Notes under the pieces: model-generated
Database searches by the model: none
Told to the model about the DNA's origin: nothing
The model's input: only the letters and a program-made list of their open reading frames with translations
Shown: positions 22,819-32,539 of the stretch, piece by piece
Layout: each line of letters starts with the position of its first letter
Position numbering within the stretch: position 1 is the stretch's first letter
NCBI GenBank assembly: GCA_014859065.1
Contig: JACUUU010000004.1
Span: forward strand, 1-36,162
Direction of reading: 5' to 3'
Source of the DNA: Anaerolineales bacterium
GTDB taxonomy: Bacteria > Chloroflexota > Anaerolineae > Anaerolineales > UBA4823
Length of the DNA: 36,162 nucleotides
Program-made: the position numbers and the translations under genes

Positions 22819-24078
22819 TTACCGTTCAGGGATATCTGCTTCCATACGAACGGATTCTATATAGGGTTCTTGTGCGGTGTAGCGCCAGACTTCGATCGGG
22901 GTTACAACGTCTCCGTTCTCGTCGAAATCAACGGATCCAGCCGCGCCCTCATAGTTGATATCCTGTCCATCTTCGAGCAGTTCGATTGCTCTCCTGATAC
23001 CATCCACTCCTGGGTAAATTTCTTCACCTGGGGGATTGGCTACAAAGCGCAGGTTATCGCGGATGCAGATGGGAGTGATCTCCTCTCCTTTGGCTTCACA
23101 GGCAGCGGCGGCTAAGCCCGCTACCAAAACCGCATCGTAGAAGTTAGACATGAAAGGCAGTGGTGGTAGATCACCGTATTTTGCCTCGTAATCGCGTTCG
23201 AAGATTTCAAGGGCTAGACCTCCCACAGTTCCTGGCGCAGTACCAAAATAGCCAGCCAGGTTTTCAGCACCCAAGGCAGCTGGCATCTCAACTGATTTGG
23301 TGCCATCCACAAAGAGTAGGTCGGCAGTTTCGTTATAGCCAGCTTCGAAGAATTCCTTCAAATAAACGGTAGCCTGACCAGGGTAACCCAGAGCAACTAC
23401 AACATCGGGGTTGGCATCCATAATGCGGCGCAGTTCGGATACATAAGTAGGTGCCGGTGTTTCGTCATGCGGTACAGAGCCAACCAGTTCACCACCTCGA
23501 AACTCAAAGGCTTCTTGGAAACGAGTCATCAGACCCTCTCCATAAGGGTTGTTGACCCAGAAAACTGCCGCGCGTCGATAGCCTTCATCATAAGCCAGTT
23601 TTCCCAGGATAACACCCTGCAGCGCATCGGAGGGGCAGGTCCTGAAGAGGAAATCCCGGCCCTCGTCTTCTGGCAGGAAAGAAATCAAGGGTGAGGTGGA
23701 GGCATTGGAGATCTGCGCGACCTGGCTGGGTATGGAAACCGAGGTTGCGATGGGGATGGTGACTCCACTGGCGGCTGCACCGATCAAGACCTGTGCCCTT
23801 TCCACTTCTACCAAGGAGCGGGCAGCTTCAACCCCTGGAATGGCGGATGTTTCTGTGTCGCCATATCTGATCTCAATTGGGAATCCAGCCTCTTCGAACT
23901 GCTCAACAGCCAGGTCACCTGTTAGCCTGAAGCTGGCACCAAACTCGGAGAGAGCACCGGTTAGGGGGATCAAGCCTCCCATCCTGACCTTCGCGCCCTC
24001 TTCCCGAGGTGCACAGGCAACCACAAGCATACTGATGATCACAAACAGGATCAGGATCGACTGAAATCGTTTATACAT
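22819..24078 (-). CDS. livJ: ABC transporter substrate-binding lipoprotein (LivJ-like)
   Basis: With ATG 24076-24078 the protein is 419 residues. A basic start and hydrophobic stretch end in the lipobox LVVAC, placing the lipid-modified Cys at residue 22. The mature part is a Peripla_BP_6 (type I periplasmic-binding) fold: GGLIPLTGALSEFG, a VEVERAQVLIGAAASG stretch, VFWVNNPYGEGL, and a C-terminal DFDENGDV. It should capture amino acids or similar molecules for LivHMGF. GGAGGAGG just before the ATG fixes the start; a longer frame to 24132 would place charged residues ahead of the signal peptide. Unusually, it is on the opposite strand to livGFHM and converges on them. Its leader is long, over 100 bases. 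Confidence 0.93.
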   Translation of the reverse strand: MYKRFQSILILFVIISMLVVACAPREEGAKVRMGGLIPLTGALSEFGASFRLTGDLAVEQFEEAGFPIEIRYGDTETSAIPGVEAARSLVEVERAQVLIGAAASGVTIPIATSVSIPSQVAQISNASTSPLISFLPEDEGRDFLFRTCPSDALQGVILGKLAYDEGYRRAAVFWVNNPYGEGLMTRFQEAFEFRGGELVGSVPHDETPAPTYVSELRRIMDANPDVVVALGYPGQATVYLKEFFEAGYNETADLLFVDGTKSVEMPAALGAENLAGYFGTAPGTVGGLALEIFERDYEAKYGDLPPLPFMSNFYDAVLVAGLAAAACEAKGEEITPICIRDNLRFVANPPGEEIYPGVDGIRRAIELLEDGQDINYEGAAGSVDFDENGDVVTPIEVWRYTAQEPYIESVRMEADIPER

Positions 24079-24414
24079 ATCTTCCTCCTCCAAATAAATT
24101 ATTGAACGGATCTTGGGTAACCTTCCACGCATCGTTTAAATGACAAGAGAACAGGAAGGTATCTAAAGCTTATCAAGGATTAGCGTTCTTCACCTCCTTT
24201 CGGTCAGAAGTGGTACTCTTCTTATCCCATTTGTTGGTTTATGGATTGATAATGGTATTCCAGGGATTAGATCCAACCATATTTGAATAATCACATTTTA
24301 TAATAATTAACTTATTAGGTCAAGGTGAAGGCACAACAAGAATGGTTTGAGTTAGAAAGTCTAGCCAATATGGTAAAATTAAGCATTGCACGAAGGTTAC
24401 TCTGAACAATCACG
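24079..24414. other. Divergent control region between livJ and a membrane-protein gene
   Basis: No gene is seen. On the minus strand TTGGAT (24276-24271) and CATTAT (24254-24249), 16 bases apart, form a candidate livJ promoter. An AGGAGGTG-type sequence on the minus strand near 24190 has no credible frame after it. On the plus strand TGGTAAAAT at 24371-24379 fits an extended -10 for the membrane-protein gene, with a leader of about 30 bases. Confidence 0.5.
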
Positions 24415-25425
24415 ATGACGATACAATCCCAAGGAATGCAGCCTCCCCCAAGTCTGATGGCAGCGCTGAGGGGGGGTTTTAATGCCATCACCAATCATAT
24501 TGGCTTGATATTATTTCCAGCCGGCTTGGATCTCTTGCTCTGGATGGGACCCCAGGTACGCCTGACGCAATTGATTCGGTCGATAATAGACCAAATGGTT
24601 GAATTTTACGCTACGGCTGAAATGGATACAGTCGAGTTGTTGACGGCTGGTGAAGAAATGTGGTCGATTTTGGCGGAGAGTTTCAACCTGGCTATCGCAC
24701 TGCGCACTTATCCTATCGGCGTTTTCAGCCTGATGTCCTCTCGTTTACCGGTGGAAACGCCATTAGGTGAACCCTTGGTGTGGGAGATCGATGGCGTGGG
24801 CGGGGTTTTGCTGGGTTGGCTGGTTATCTCTGCACTTGGTTTAGCAGCAGCCGCGCTTTACTTCAAGGTAGTCTCGCAGGCGGCGATGCAGAATCAGGTC
24901 AACTTTGCAGAAGCCCTTTTCCAATGGAGATGGACTTTCCTTCAGTTCTTGCTCCTGATGGTTATTTGGATTGCTTTTATCCTTCTGATGGGCATTCCAG
25001 GGAGCATACTGCTCTCATTGATGGTGGTTACCAGCTCACCAGTGATCTTGTGTGTGTTAGTGCTGTTCCTGGCTTTTTTATTCTCGGTCTTTATTCCACT
25101 GCTGTTGACCCCTCACGGGATCGTTGCGAGTGAAAAGCCAGTTTTTGAGGCAGCTAAATCCAGCATCCGTACCGTGCGGATGACTTTACCAGCCACAAGT
25201 TTGTTCTTCCTGGTAGCGGTTATGCTCAGCGAAGGGTTAGACATCTTGTGGCGAGTCCCCGCAGAAAATTCCTGGTTAACCCTGGTAGGCATTTTTGGTC
25301 ATGCATTCATTACAACGGGACTGTTAGCAGCCAGTTTCATATTTTATCGAGATGCCAACAACTGGGTGGCTGGAGCGATTGAAAAAATCTCGCCTGATCC
25401 TATCGATGTCGAAATCAAAACCTGA
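24415..25425 (+). CDS. Polytopic membrane protein of unknown function
   Basis: A 336-residue protein with about six hydrophobic segments, near residues 27-46, 128-152, 172-202, 206-234, 255-276 and 286-311. The first follows a short Pro-rich cytoplasmic stretch. The loop between segments one and two is long and acidic (about 80 residues). The pattern is like the glycerophosphoryl-diester-phosphodiesterase membrane domain or DUF975-type proteins, but I see no decisive motif and do not name a family. The loop GIVASEKPVFEAAKSSIR, with its small residues and Ala-rich helix, is the kind of conserved amphipathic segment found in such proteins. It starts ATG 24415 with no strong ribosome site and ends 40 bases before gyrB, possibly in the same transcript. 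Confidence 0.8.
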   Translation: MTIQSQGMQPPPSLMAALRGGFNAITNHIGLILFPAGLDLLLWMGPQVRLTQLIRSIIDQMVEFYATAEMDTVELLTAGEEMWSILAESFNLAIALRTYPIGVFSLMSSRLPVETPLGEPLVWEIDGVGGVLLGWLVISALGLAAAALYFKVVSQAAMQNQVNFAEALFQWRWTFLQFLLLMVIWIAFILLMGIPGSILLSLMVVTSSPVILCVLVLFLAFLFSVFIPLLLTPHGIVASEKPVFEAAKSSIRTVRMTLPATSLFFLVAVMLSEGLDILWRVPAENSWLTLVGIFGHAFITTGLLAASFIFYRDANNWVAGAIEKISPDPIDVEIKT

Positions 25426-25432
25426 GAGGTGA

Positions 25433-27391
<1,959 letters not shown>

Positions 27392-27489
27392 GCTGTGAAC
27401 ATAACATCAAAATCCAATAAGCAAGGTAAACTATTCTTGTTCTAGGCGGAAGCCAGGTTCTTGCGGTGAGGTAATAGGGATAATAACCC

Positions 27490-27523
27490 TTGACAGTCAA
27501 CTTACGGGTAATTACAATGTAAT
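27490..27523 (+). promoter_or_regulatory. mazEF promoter with palindromic operator
   Basis: A consensus TTGACA at 27490-27495 and TACAAT at 27513-27518 are separated by 17 bases. The palindrome ATTAC-AAT-GTAAT at 27511-27523 covers the -10 and its flank, so a bound MazE/MazEF complex would block RNA polymerase. Autorepression is the known rule for this family; the site itself is inferred. Confidence 0.7.
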
Positions 27524-27545
27524 CACAAATTAAAAGGAGGCTGGC

Positions 27546-27800
27546 ATGGGATACCGGACGCGTTTAGTAAATATTGGCAATTCGAAGGGCATACGCATTC
27601 CCCGCCCGTTGCTTAAACAGGTAAACTTAGAAGGGGATGTTGAAATACGGGTGGAAGATAATCAAATAATCGTTCGACGAGTGGCTGAAATGCGTCAGGG
27701 GTGGGAGGCGGCATTCCAACGTATGGCTGAGGTAGGTGATGACCACATGCTTGATCAAGAAACCAGCACAGATTGGGATCAGGCAGAGTGGCAATGGTAG
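27546..27800 (+). CDS. mazE: MazE-like antitoxin (SpoVT/AbrB fold)
   Basis: An 84-residue protein. The N-terminal half is a swapped-hairpin AbrB/MazE DNA-binding domain: RLVNIGNSKGIRIPRPLLKQ, then VEIRVEDNQIIVRRV. The C-terminal half is acidic and Trp-rich and ends WDQAEWQW, typical of the flexible tail that wraps over the toxin. It neutralises MazF and binds its own promoter. A strong AAAGGAGG site precedes the ATG, which fits the need for excess antitoxin. It overlaps the toxin frame by 7 bases. Confidence 0.9.
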   Translation: MGYRTRLVNIGNSKGIRIPRPLLKQVNLEGDVEIRVEDNQIIVRRVAEMRQGWEAAFQRMAEVGDDHMLDQETSTDWDQAEWQW

Positions 27801-28117
27801 CTTTGCGCTTTGAGGTATTTCTGGTTAATCTCAATCCTACGGTTGGAAGGGAGATGCAAAAAGCCAGACCTTGTGTTGTGGTGTCTCCAGATGAGATGAA
27901 CCGCAACATTGCTACGGTGACAATCGCGCCGATGACAACGATGAGAAGGAACTATCCCACAAGGGTCAATCTAAGATTTGAAGGGAAGGAAGGCCAGATT
28001 ATACTCGATCAAATCCGCACGGTGGATAAGCGCCGCCTGCTTCGTAAATTGGGTGTAATCGATAAGAAAGCGGCCTCAGAAACCCTTGCTGTTCTGCAGG
28101 AAATGTTTGCAGAATAA
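27794..28117 (+). CDS. mazF: MazF-like mRNA interferase toxin
   Basis: From ATG 27794 the protein is 107 residues, normal for MazF/PemK. RFEVFLVNLNPTVGREMQKARP is the N-terminal strand-loop, with the catalytic Arg in the GREMQKARP part. VVVSPDEMNRN follows, then VTIAPMTTMRRNYPTRV with the conserved Thr/Ser site, and QIILDQIRTVDKRRL at the dimer interface. It would cleave single-stranded mRNA at short sequences. An in-frame TTG at 27773 is rejected as start because it lies well inside the antitoxin gene. It has only a weak ribosome site, so translation probably depends on the antitoxin gene. Confidence 0.9.
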   Translation: MVALRFEVFLVNLNPTVGREMQKARPCVVVSPDEMNRNIATVTIAPMTTMRRNYPTRVNLRFEGKEGQIILDQIRTVDKRRLLRKLGVIDKKAASETLAVLQEMFAE

Positions 28118-28180
28118 TTGGCATTCATACTCATGTGTTGCTAACCACTTTTATAATATATCCCAAGATTGGTATCGTCG

Positions 28181-28204
28181 TTGGATGTTTAAATTAACAT
28201 CCAA
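28181..28204. promoter_or_regulatory. Perfect inverted repeat upstream of the alcohol dehydrogenase
   Basis: TTGGATGTT at 28181-28189 and AACATCCAA at 28196-28204 are perfect 9-bp arms around a 6-base AT spacer. No T-run follows, so it does not look like a terminator. It lies 24-30 bases after a TATAAT at 28152-28157, suggesting an operator for the downstream gene. Confidence 0.5.
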
Positions 28205-28257
28205 ATGTTGAGTTATAAATTCCTGATGAAGAGTGATTTTCAACATGAGGAGTATTG

Positions 28258-29286
28258 ATGAGAGCAATAAGATTGGTTGAACCTGGGAAACCTCTGGAGT
28301 TGCAGGAAATCGAAATCCCTGAGGTGGGTGCCAATGATGTGCTAGTAGCGGTCAAAGCTGCCGGCATCTGTCATTCTGATGCCCACTACCGCGCGGGCAG
28401 ATCGCCGGTTCACCCGCTGCCGCTCACCTTGGGTCACGAGGTCTCTGGAATTGTCGAGCAGGTTGGGTCAGAGGTGACTTCGATCAAAGCAGGTGAGCGG
28501 GTTTGTTTACATTACCTGGTTACCTGTGGTGAATGCGAATACTGTCAGCGCGGCAGCGAGCAGTTCTGCAAATCAGGTTCGATGATCGGGAAGTATCGCG
28601 ATGGAGGTTATGCTGAATATATTCGCATACCTGCCAGGAGCGTTTTCGTGCTGCCGGATGAAGTGCCTTTCGAGCAAGGCGCAATTATGATGTGCTCGTC
28701 AGCCACTTCGCTGCACGCTATCAATAAGAGCAGGTTAAAACCAGGCGAGTCGGTGGCGGTTTTTGGTGTTGGGGGTTTGGGCATCTCTGCTATCCAACTG
28801 GCGCGCGCCTATGGAGCAGAGCTAGTCTTGGCGGTCGATATCAATCCTGCCAAACTGGAAAAAGCAGCCCACTATGGGGCAGTGCCGGTCAATGCTCGGG
28901 AGACGGATCCGGTGGCTGAAATCAAACGCCTGACTGGAGGGAGAGGTGTTGATGTAGCTCTGGAGCTGATTGGTTTGCCGCTCACCATGCAGCAATCAGT
29001 GCAGTCGCTAGCTGTCCTTGGCCGTGCAGCTGTCGCTGGTCTGACTGAAGAATCTTTCCAGATCGCGCCTTATCAAGAGGTGATTAACAAAGAGGCTGAA
29101 TTGATCGGCGTATCCGACCACCTGGCTCAGGAGATTCCTCAATTGCTTACCTGGGCAAGCTCAGGTAAACTCGACTTGTCTGCTGTAATCAGTCAGACGA
29201 TTCCCCTGGATGCCGGCTTGATTAATGAGACTCTAGACCAACTGGAGAGTTTTGGCAAACCTCTCAGGGTTGTAATAACGCCATAA
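28258..29286 (+). CDS. Zinc-dependent alcohol dehydrogenase (MDR family)
   Basis: A 342-residue medium-chain dehydrogenase. Catalytic zinc ligands are in GICHSDAHYRAG (Cys near residue 38) and GHEVSG (His near 61). The structural zinc site is CGECEYCQRGSEQFC with four Cys near 91-105. The Rossmann nucleotide motif is GVGGLG near 170-175, followed by AVDINPAKL, which favours NAD. It should oxidise an alcohol or reduce an aldehyde; the substrate is unknown. ATG 28258 is chosen over TTG 28255 because GAGGAG at 28247-28252 is 5 bases upstream. It stands alone between mazEF and addB, with a palindromic site ahead of it. Confidence 0.93.
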   Translation: MRAIRLVEPGKPLELQEIEIPEVGANDVLVAVKAAGICHSDAHYRAGRSPVHPLPLTLGHEVSGIVEQVGSEVTSIKAGERVCLHYLVTCGECEYCQRGSEQFCKSGSMIGKYRDGGYAEYIRIPARSVFVLPDEVPFEQGAIMMCSSATSLHAINKSRLKPGESVAVFGVGGLGISAIQLARAYGAELVLAVDINPAKLEKAAHYGAVPVNARETDPVAEIKRLTGGRGVDVALELIGLPLTMQQSVQSLAVLGRAAVAGLTEESFQIAPYQEVINKEAELIGVSDHLAQEIPQLLTWASSGKLDLSAVISQTIPLDAGLINETLDQLESFGKPLRVVITP

Positions 29287-29350
29287 GCTTGGCATGTGGG
29301 TATAATCTGCCGAAACCTCTCGCTCTGCTGAGATCGACAAAGGAGGCTGA

Positions 29351-32300
29351 ATGCCTGCAAACCTGGTCCTGATCCCAGACCTTGCTGTTGCCTTCCAGCA
29401 CATCAATAATCAGATTGATAATTGCAAATCAAACAAGACGCTGTCAACGACCTATATGCTGATGCCGACTACCGCGGCCATAAGCAGCGCCCGCTGGCAG
29501 CTGCAAAGCTCCTTAGGGGTGCGCATGGTCCAGTTTTATGGTTTGGGGGAGATCATTCTGGAGGCAGCGCGCGCTCCTATCCAACGCTTGAGCGATATCT
29601 CTATCCGCCGTCTGGTAGGCAGGTTGCTTTGGGAGCTGTTCAGCGAGGGGAGTCTGACCACCTTTGCCAGCGTGTGGAATAAACCAGGCTTCACTCAAGT
29701 GTTGATCGAGTGGCTGCGGGAAGTGAAGAGTCAGGGGATTTCCCCTGAAGAAGTGCAGATGCATGCCGATCAAAGCCAAAGCGAACGCGACCAGCAATTG
29801 GCGAAGCTCTACCAGCGCTACCAGGACTTCCTGCACGATACCAATACCTCCGACGCAGATGGGCTTCTTTGGCTGGCAGCAGAGCGGTTGGAAGGTGATG
29901 CAGATCTTTTAAGTAGTGACGAGCCATTCTTCATCCTGGGTTTTGACCATTTCAACCCGCTGCAGGTGCGCATTCTGGAACAGATCGCCAAACGCCGGCG
30001 GGCTTTTTTTATCTACCTGTTATGGGATCAGGAGCGCAGCCGGGACAGTTTGGCTCTCTACCGCCTGGGTCGCACGCGCTCAACCCTCGAACGGTCACTA
30101 TACCCACAGGTTGTAAATTGGGAGGGAGTGGGCAGGCCGCCATCATCAATAAGACACGTGAGCGAAACCCTGTTTGAACTAAAGCCGCCTCCTTATCAGG
30201 CAGACCAATCATTGGCGGCGATCGCGGCTCCCTCCAGAGAGGCAGAGGTGCGCTACGCTGTCAGGGAAATCAAAGAACTGCTCTTAAGCGGAGTCCTGCC
30301 GCATCAAATTGGTCTGCTGGTGACTGACAAGCCAGTTTATTTGCCCATTATCCAGGCAGTTTCCAGGGAGTATGGGGTGCCAATCCAGGTCGAGGGTCAG
30401 CTGCACGACCAACCGGCGATCGCCCAATTGATCAACCTGCTCAGCCTTTATCCGGATTTCCCCTGGCGGCAGACGATGGATGCGCTGCGTTCCCCTTACT
30501 TCCGTCAGCCCTGGCTAGACGCGCAGCAGATCGACCGGTTGGACCAGCTGTCTCGCCAACGTCCGGTGGTTGCGGGGATCGATCAATGGTCATACGCGCT
30601 GCAGCCCAGCGAACTTGGTGGAGAGTCACTGGATGATGACGAACGGCGCTCAGATTTCCTGGTCGACCAACTGAGCGCCGAAGATTTGAGCGAGATCGGG
30701 AGGGGCTTGTTGGCTTTTTTCAACCATCTCACCCCGCCATCCACCGCCTCGATGCGCGCATTTGGAATCTGGCTTCAGGAGAATATCCTGGGACCATTTC
30801 CCCAGGAGCAAGCCAATGGGGAAGAGGAGGACCTTCAAAACGAAGGCAATGTCAGCCTGGAGATGTGGAACTGCTGCGCAGAAAACCTGCAGTTCAGGGA
30901 GCGTGACCTTCAATCTGTGGTTAGTTTGACTGAGGTGATCAGCCAGATGGTGGCGGCATCTTTTATCAATATCTCTGATCCAGATGAAGATTTAACCTGG
31001 GAGGGTTTCAGGGATGAACTGTTCACTCTGCTTCCGTCCACAGCCCTACCTTTAGACCCCCTTCAGGGAGGAGTCACCTGCGAATCGATCCATGCAGCTC
31101 GCTCAACAATCTTCGATTACACCATCGTGCTGGGGATGAGTGAAGGAGAATTTCCGCGCCCACCGGGTGCTGACTGCCTGTACGCGCCAATGGAACGCGA
31201 ACATCATCCCCTGCCTATCGTGCGCTACCACCCGGCTGAAGATGCCTGCTTGTGGTGGCAGGTGGTCAGCAACTGTCGAAATAAGTTGACCTTGCTGCGA
31301 CCATACCTGGATGAGAACGGGGCGGAATGGCAGCCCTCGCCTTATTGGGGAGAAGTGACTGGCAATCTCACGGGTTTGGAAGTGGTGGAGCTACCGATCG
31401 CTGAATCTCCCCAAGTCGAGCGGGCTGCCTGTCAGGACGAAATGCTAACTGCCCTGGCAATCTCAGAGGTGCAAAAAATCCCGGCGGCGATCGAGAAAGA
31501 ATGGCAGGCTGCTGTGCGGGCAGCGGAGGTAATGCGCACCAGGCAGAGCTGGCAGCCTGGCGGAGCTTTCGAAGGCTACCTGGGGTCTAAAGAGATCTTA
31601 TCCGAGCTGCGTGCCAGATTTGGATCGGCTCATCGCTGGAGCCCCTCACGCCTCAACAGTTACGGCAACTGTCCTTTCGGTTTCTTCGCAGAGACGGTGC
31701 TGCAGCTTGAACCGAGGGAGGACCCCATCGATGGGTTGGATGCCATGCAGCAAGGCAGCCTTTTGCATGCCATCCTAGAATACCTGCATAGGTATGCCGC
31801 CCAGCACGACTGGCAGTTCACCCGTGGAAATCAGGAAATCTTGATCCAGCGTTTAGAGGCGATCTGCAAGCAGGTATTCAGGCATGCTCCTGAGAGGTTC
31901 GCCTTCCGCCCCAGCGCATTATGGCGGCACGAGCAAAACGAGCTGCTTCGGCTGCTGAGAACTCTGGTTGTTTGGGAATGCGAGACCAACGGCGATCAGG
32001 CTCGCTTCCGACCCTATTTGCAGGAGGTGCGCTTCGGCTTTTCAGGAAGCAGGTTGCCAAGCTTGCAGCTAGAGGGGGGAGATGGGCAACCTTACCGTGT
32101 TGCTGGGGTCATCGACCGCGTAGATATCGACAACCAGGGAAACCTGCAAGTCATCGATTACAAGAGCGGCAGCCTGGGATTCACGAAAAAGGACCTGCAG
32201 AACGGGCTGGCGTTCCAGACTGCCATTTACGCGCTGGCAGTTGAACCCCTGTTGTCAGACTCAGCCCGCGTAATCGAAAGCGCCTATCTCCACATTCCCA

Positions 32301-32539
32301 GGCGTGAAAAGAGCGGGGTGTTGAAGTTTAACGCTGCGGTCAGTCAGGATGCGGTCGTTCAAGGCATTCTGGATCTGGCTGTGGAATTTATCGAACGTAT
32401 CCAGCGCGGCGAATTCCCCAGCCAACCGGGCAAATCAGCCTGGGGTGCCAGCGCGTGCCAGCGGTGGTGCAGCTTTTCCAGCTTATGCCGGGTAAGCCGC
32501 GTGAGCATCGCCAAAGCGCGCCAGCGGAGGGAGTTGTGA
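29351..32539 (+). CDS. addB: AddB-like helicase-nuclease subunit (PD-(D/E)XK)
   Basis: A 1062-residue protein fitting AddB/RexB, the partner of AddA in double-strand-break end processing. The N-terminal two-thirds resembles a degenerate UvrD-like helicase with weak motifs: LMPTTAAISSARW in the Walker A region and LGMSEGEFPRP further on. The C-terminal nuclease domain starts LNSYGNCPFGFF (Cys774), has QGSLLHAILEYLH, VIDRVD and IDYKSG (Asp936, Lys938), and ends in a Cys cluster at 1036, 1040 and 1046. With Cys774 these would hold the 4Fe-4S cluster of AddB, though the spacing is Cx3C rather than the usual Cx2C. A GGAGG site precedes the ATG. It overlaps addA by 4 bases (GTGA). Confidence 0.9.
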   Translation: MPANLVLIPDLAVAFQHINNQIDNCKSNKTLSTTYMLMPTTAAISSARWQLQSSLGVRMVQFYGLGEIILEAARAPIQRLSDISIRRLVGRLLWELFSEGSLTTFASVWNKPGFTQVLIEWLREVKSQGISPEEVQMHADQSQSERDQQLAKLYQRYQDFLHDTNTSDADGLLWLAAERLEGDADLLSSDEPFFILGFDHFNPLQVRILEQIAKRRRAFFIYLLWDQERSRDSLALYRLGRTRSTLERSLYPQVVNWEGVGRPPSSIRHVSETLFELKPPPYQADQSLAAIAAPSREAEVRYAVREIKELLLSGVLPHQIGLLVTDKPVYLPIIQAVSREYGVPIQVEGQLHDQPAIAQLINLLSLYPDFPWRQTMDALRSPYFRQPWLDAQQIDRLDQLSRQRPVVAGIDQWSYALQPSELGGESLDDDERRSDFLVDQLSAEDLSEIGRGLLAFFNHLTPPSTASMRAFGIWLQENILGPFPQEQANGEEEDLQNEGNVSLEMWNCCAENLQFRERDLQSVVSLTEVISQMVAASFINISDPDEDLTWEGFRDELFTLLPSTALPLDPLQGGVTCESIHAARSTIFDYTIVLGMSEGEFPRPPGADCLYAPMEREHHPLPIVRYHPAEDACLWWQVVSNCRNKLTLLRPYLDENGAEWQPSPYWGEVTGNLTGLEVVELPIAESPQVERAACQDEMLTALAISEVQKIPAAIEKEWQAAVRAAEVMRTRQSWQPGGAFEGYLGSKEILSELRARFGSAHRWSPSRLNSYGNCPFGFFAETVLQLEPREDPIDGLDAMQQGSLLHAILEYLHRYAAQHDWQFTRGNQEILIQRLEAICKQVFRHAPERFAFRPSALWRHEQNELLRLLRTLVVWECETNGDQARFRPYLQEVRFGFSGSRLPSLQLEGGDGQPYRVAGVIDRVDIDNQGNLQVIDYKSGSLGFTKKDLQNGLAFQTAIYALAVEPLLSDSARVIESAYLHIPRREKSGVLKFNAAVSQDAVVQGILDLAVEFIERIQRGEFPSQPGKSAWGASACQRWCSFSSLCRVSRVSIAKARQRREL
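32526..32530 (+). promoter_or_regulatory. Ribosome binding site that sets the addA start
   Basis: GGAGG lies 5 bases before GTG 32536, inside the end of addB. It favours this GTG over an upstream in-frame ATG at 32455 that would overlap addB by 85 bases. Confidence 0.75.

Noticed and set aside
24079-24132. Longer start for the substrate-binding protein
   Set aside because: It would put 18 mostly charged residues before the signal peptide and includes the GGAGGAGG ribosome site as coding sequence.
27773-27793. TTG start for MazF
   Set aside because: It lies within the antitoxin gene and adds residues not found at the start of MazF proteins.
32455-32535. ATG start for AddA inside addB
   Set aside because: GGAGG at 32526 and the GTGA overlap with the addB stop support GTG 32536.
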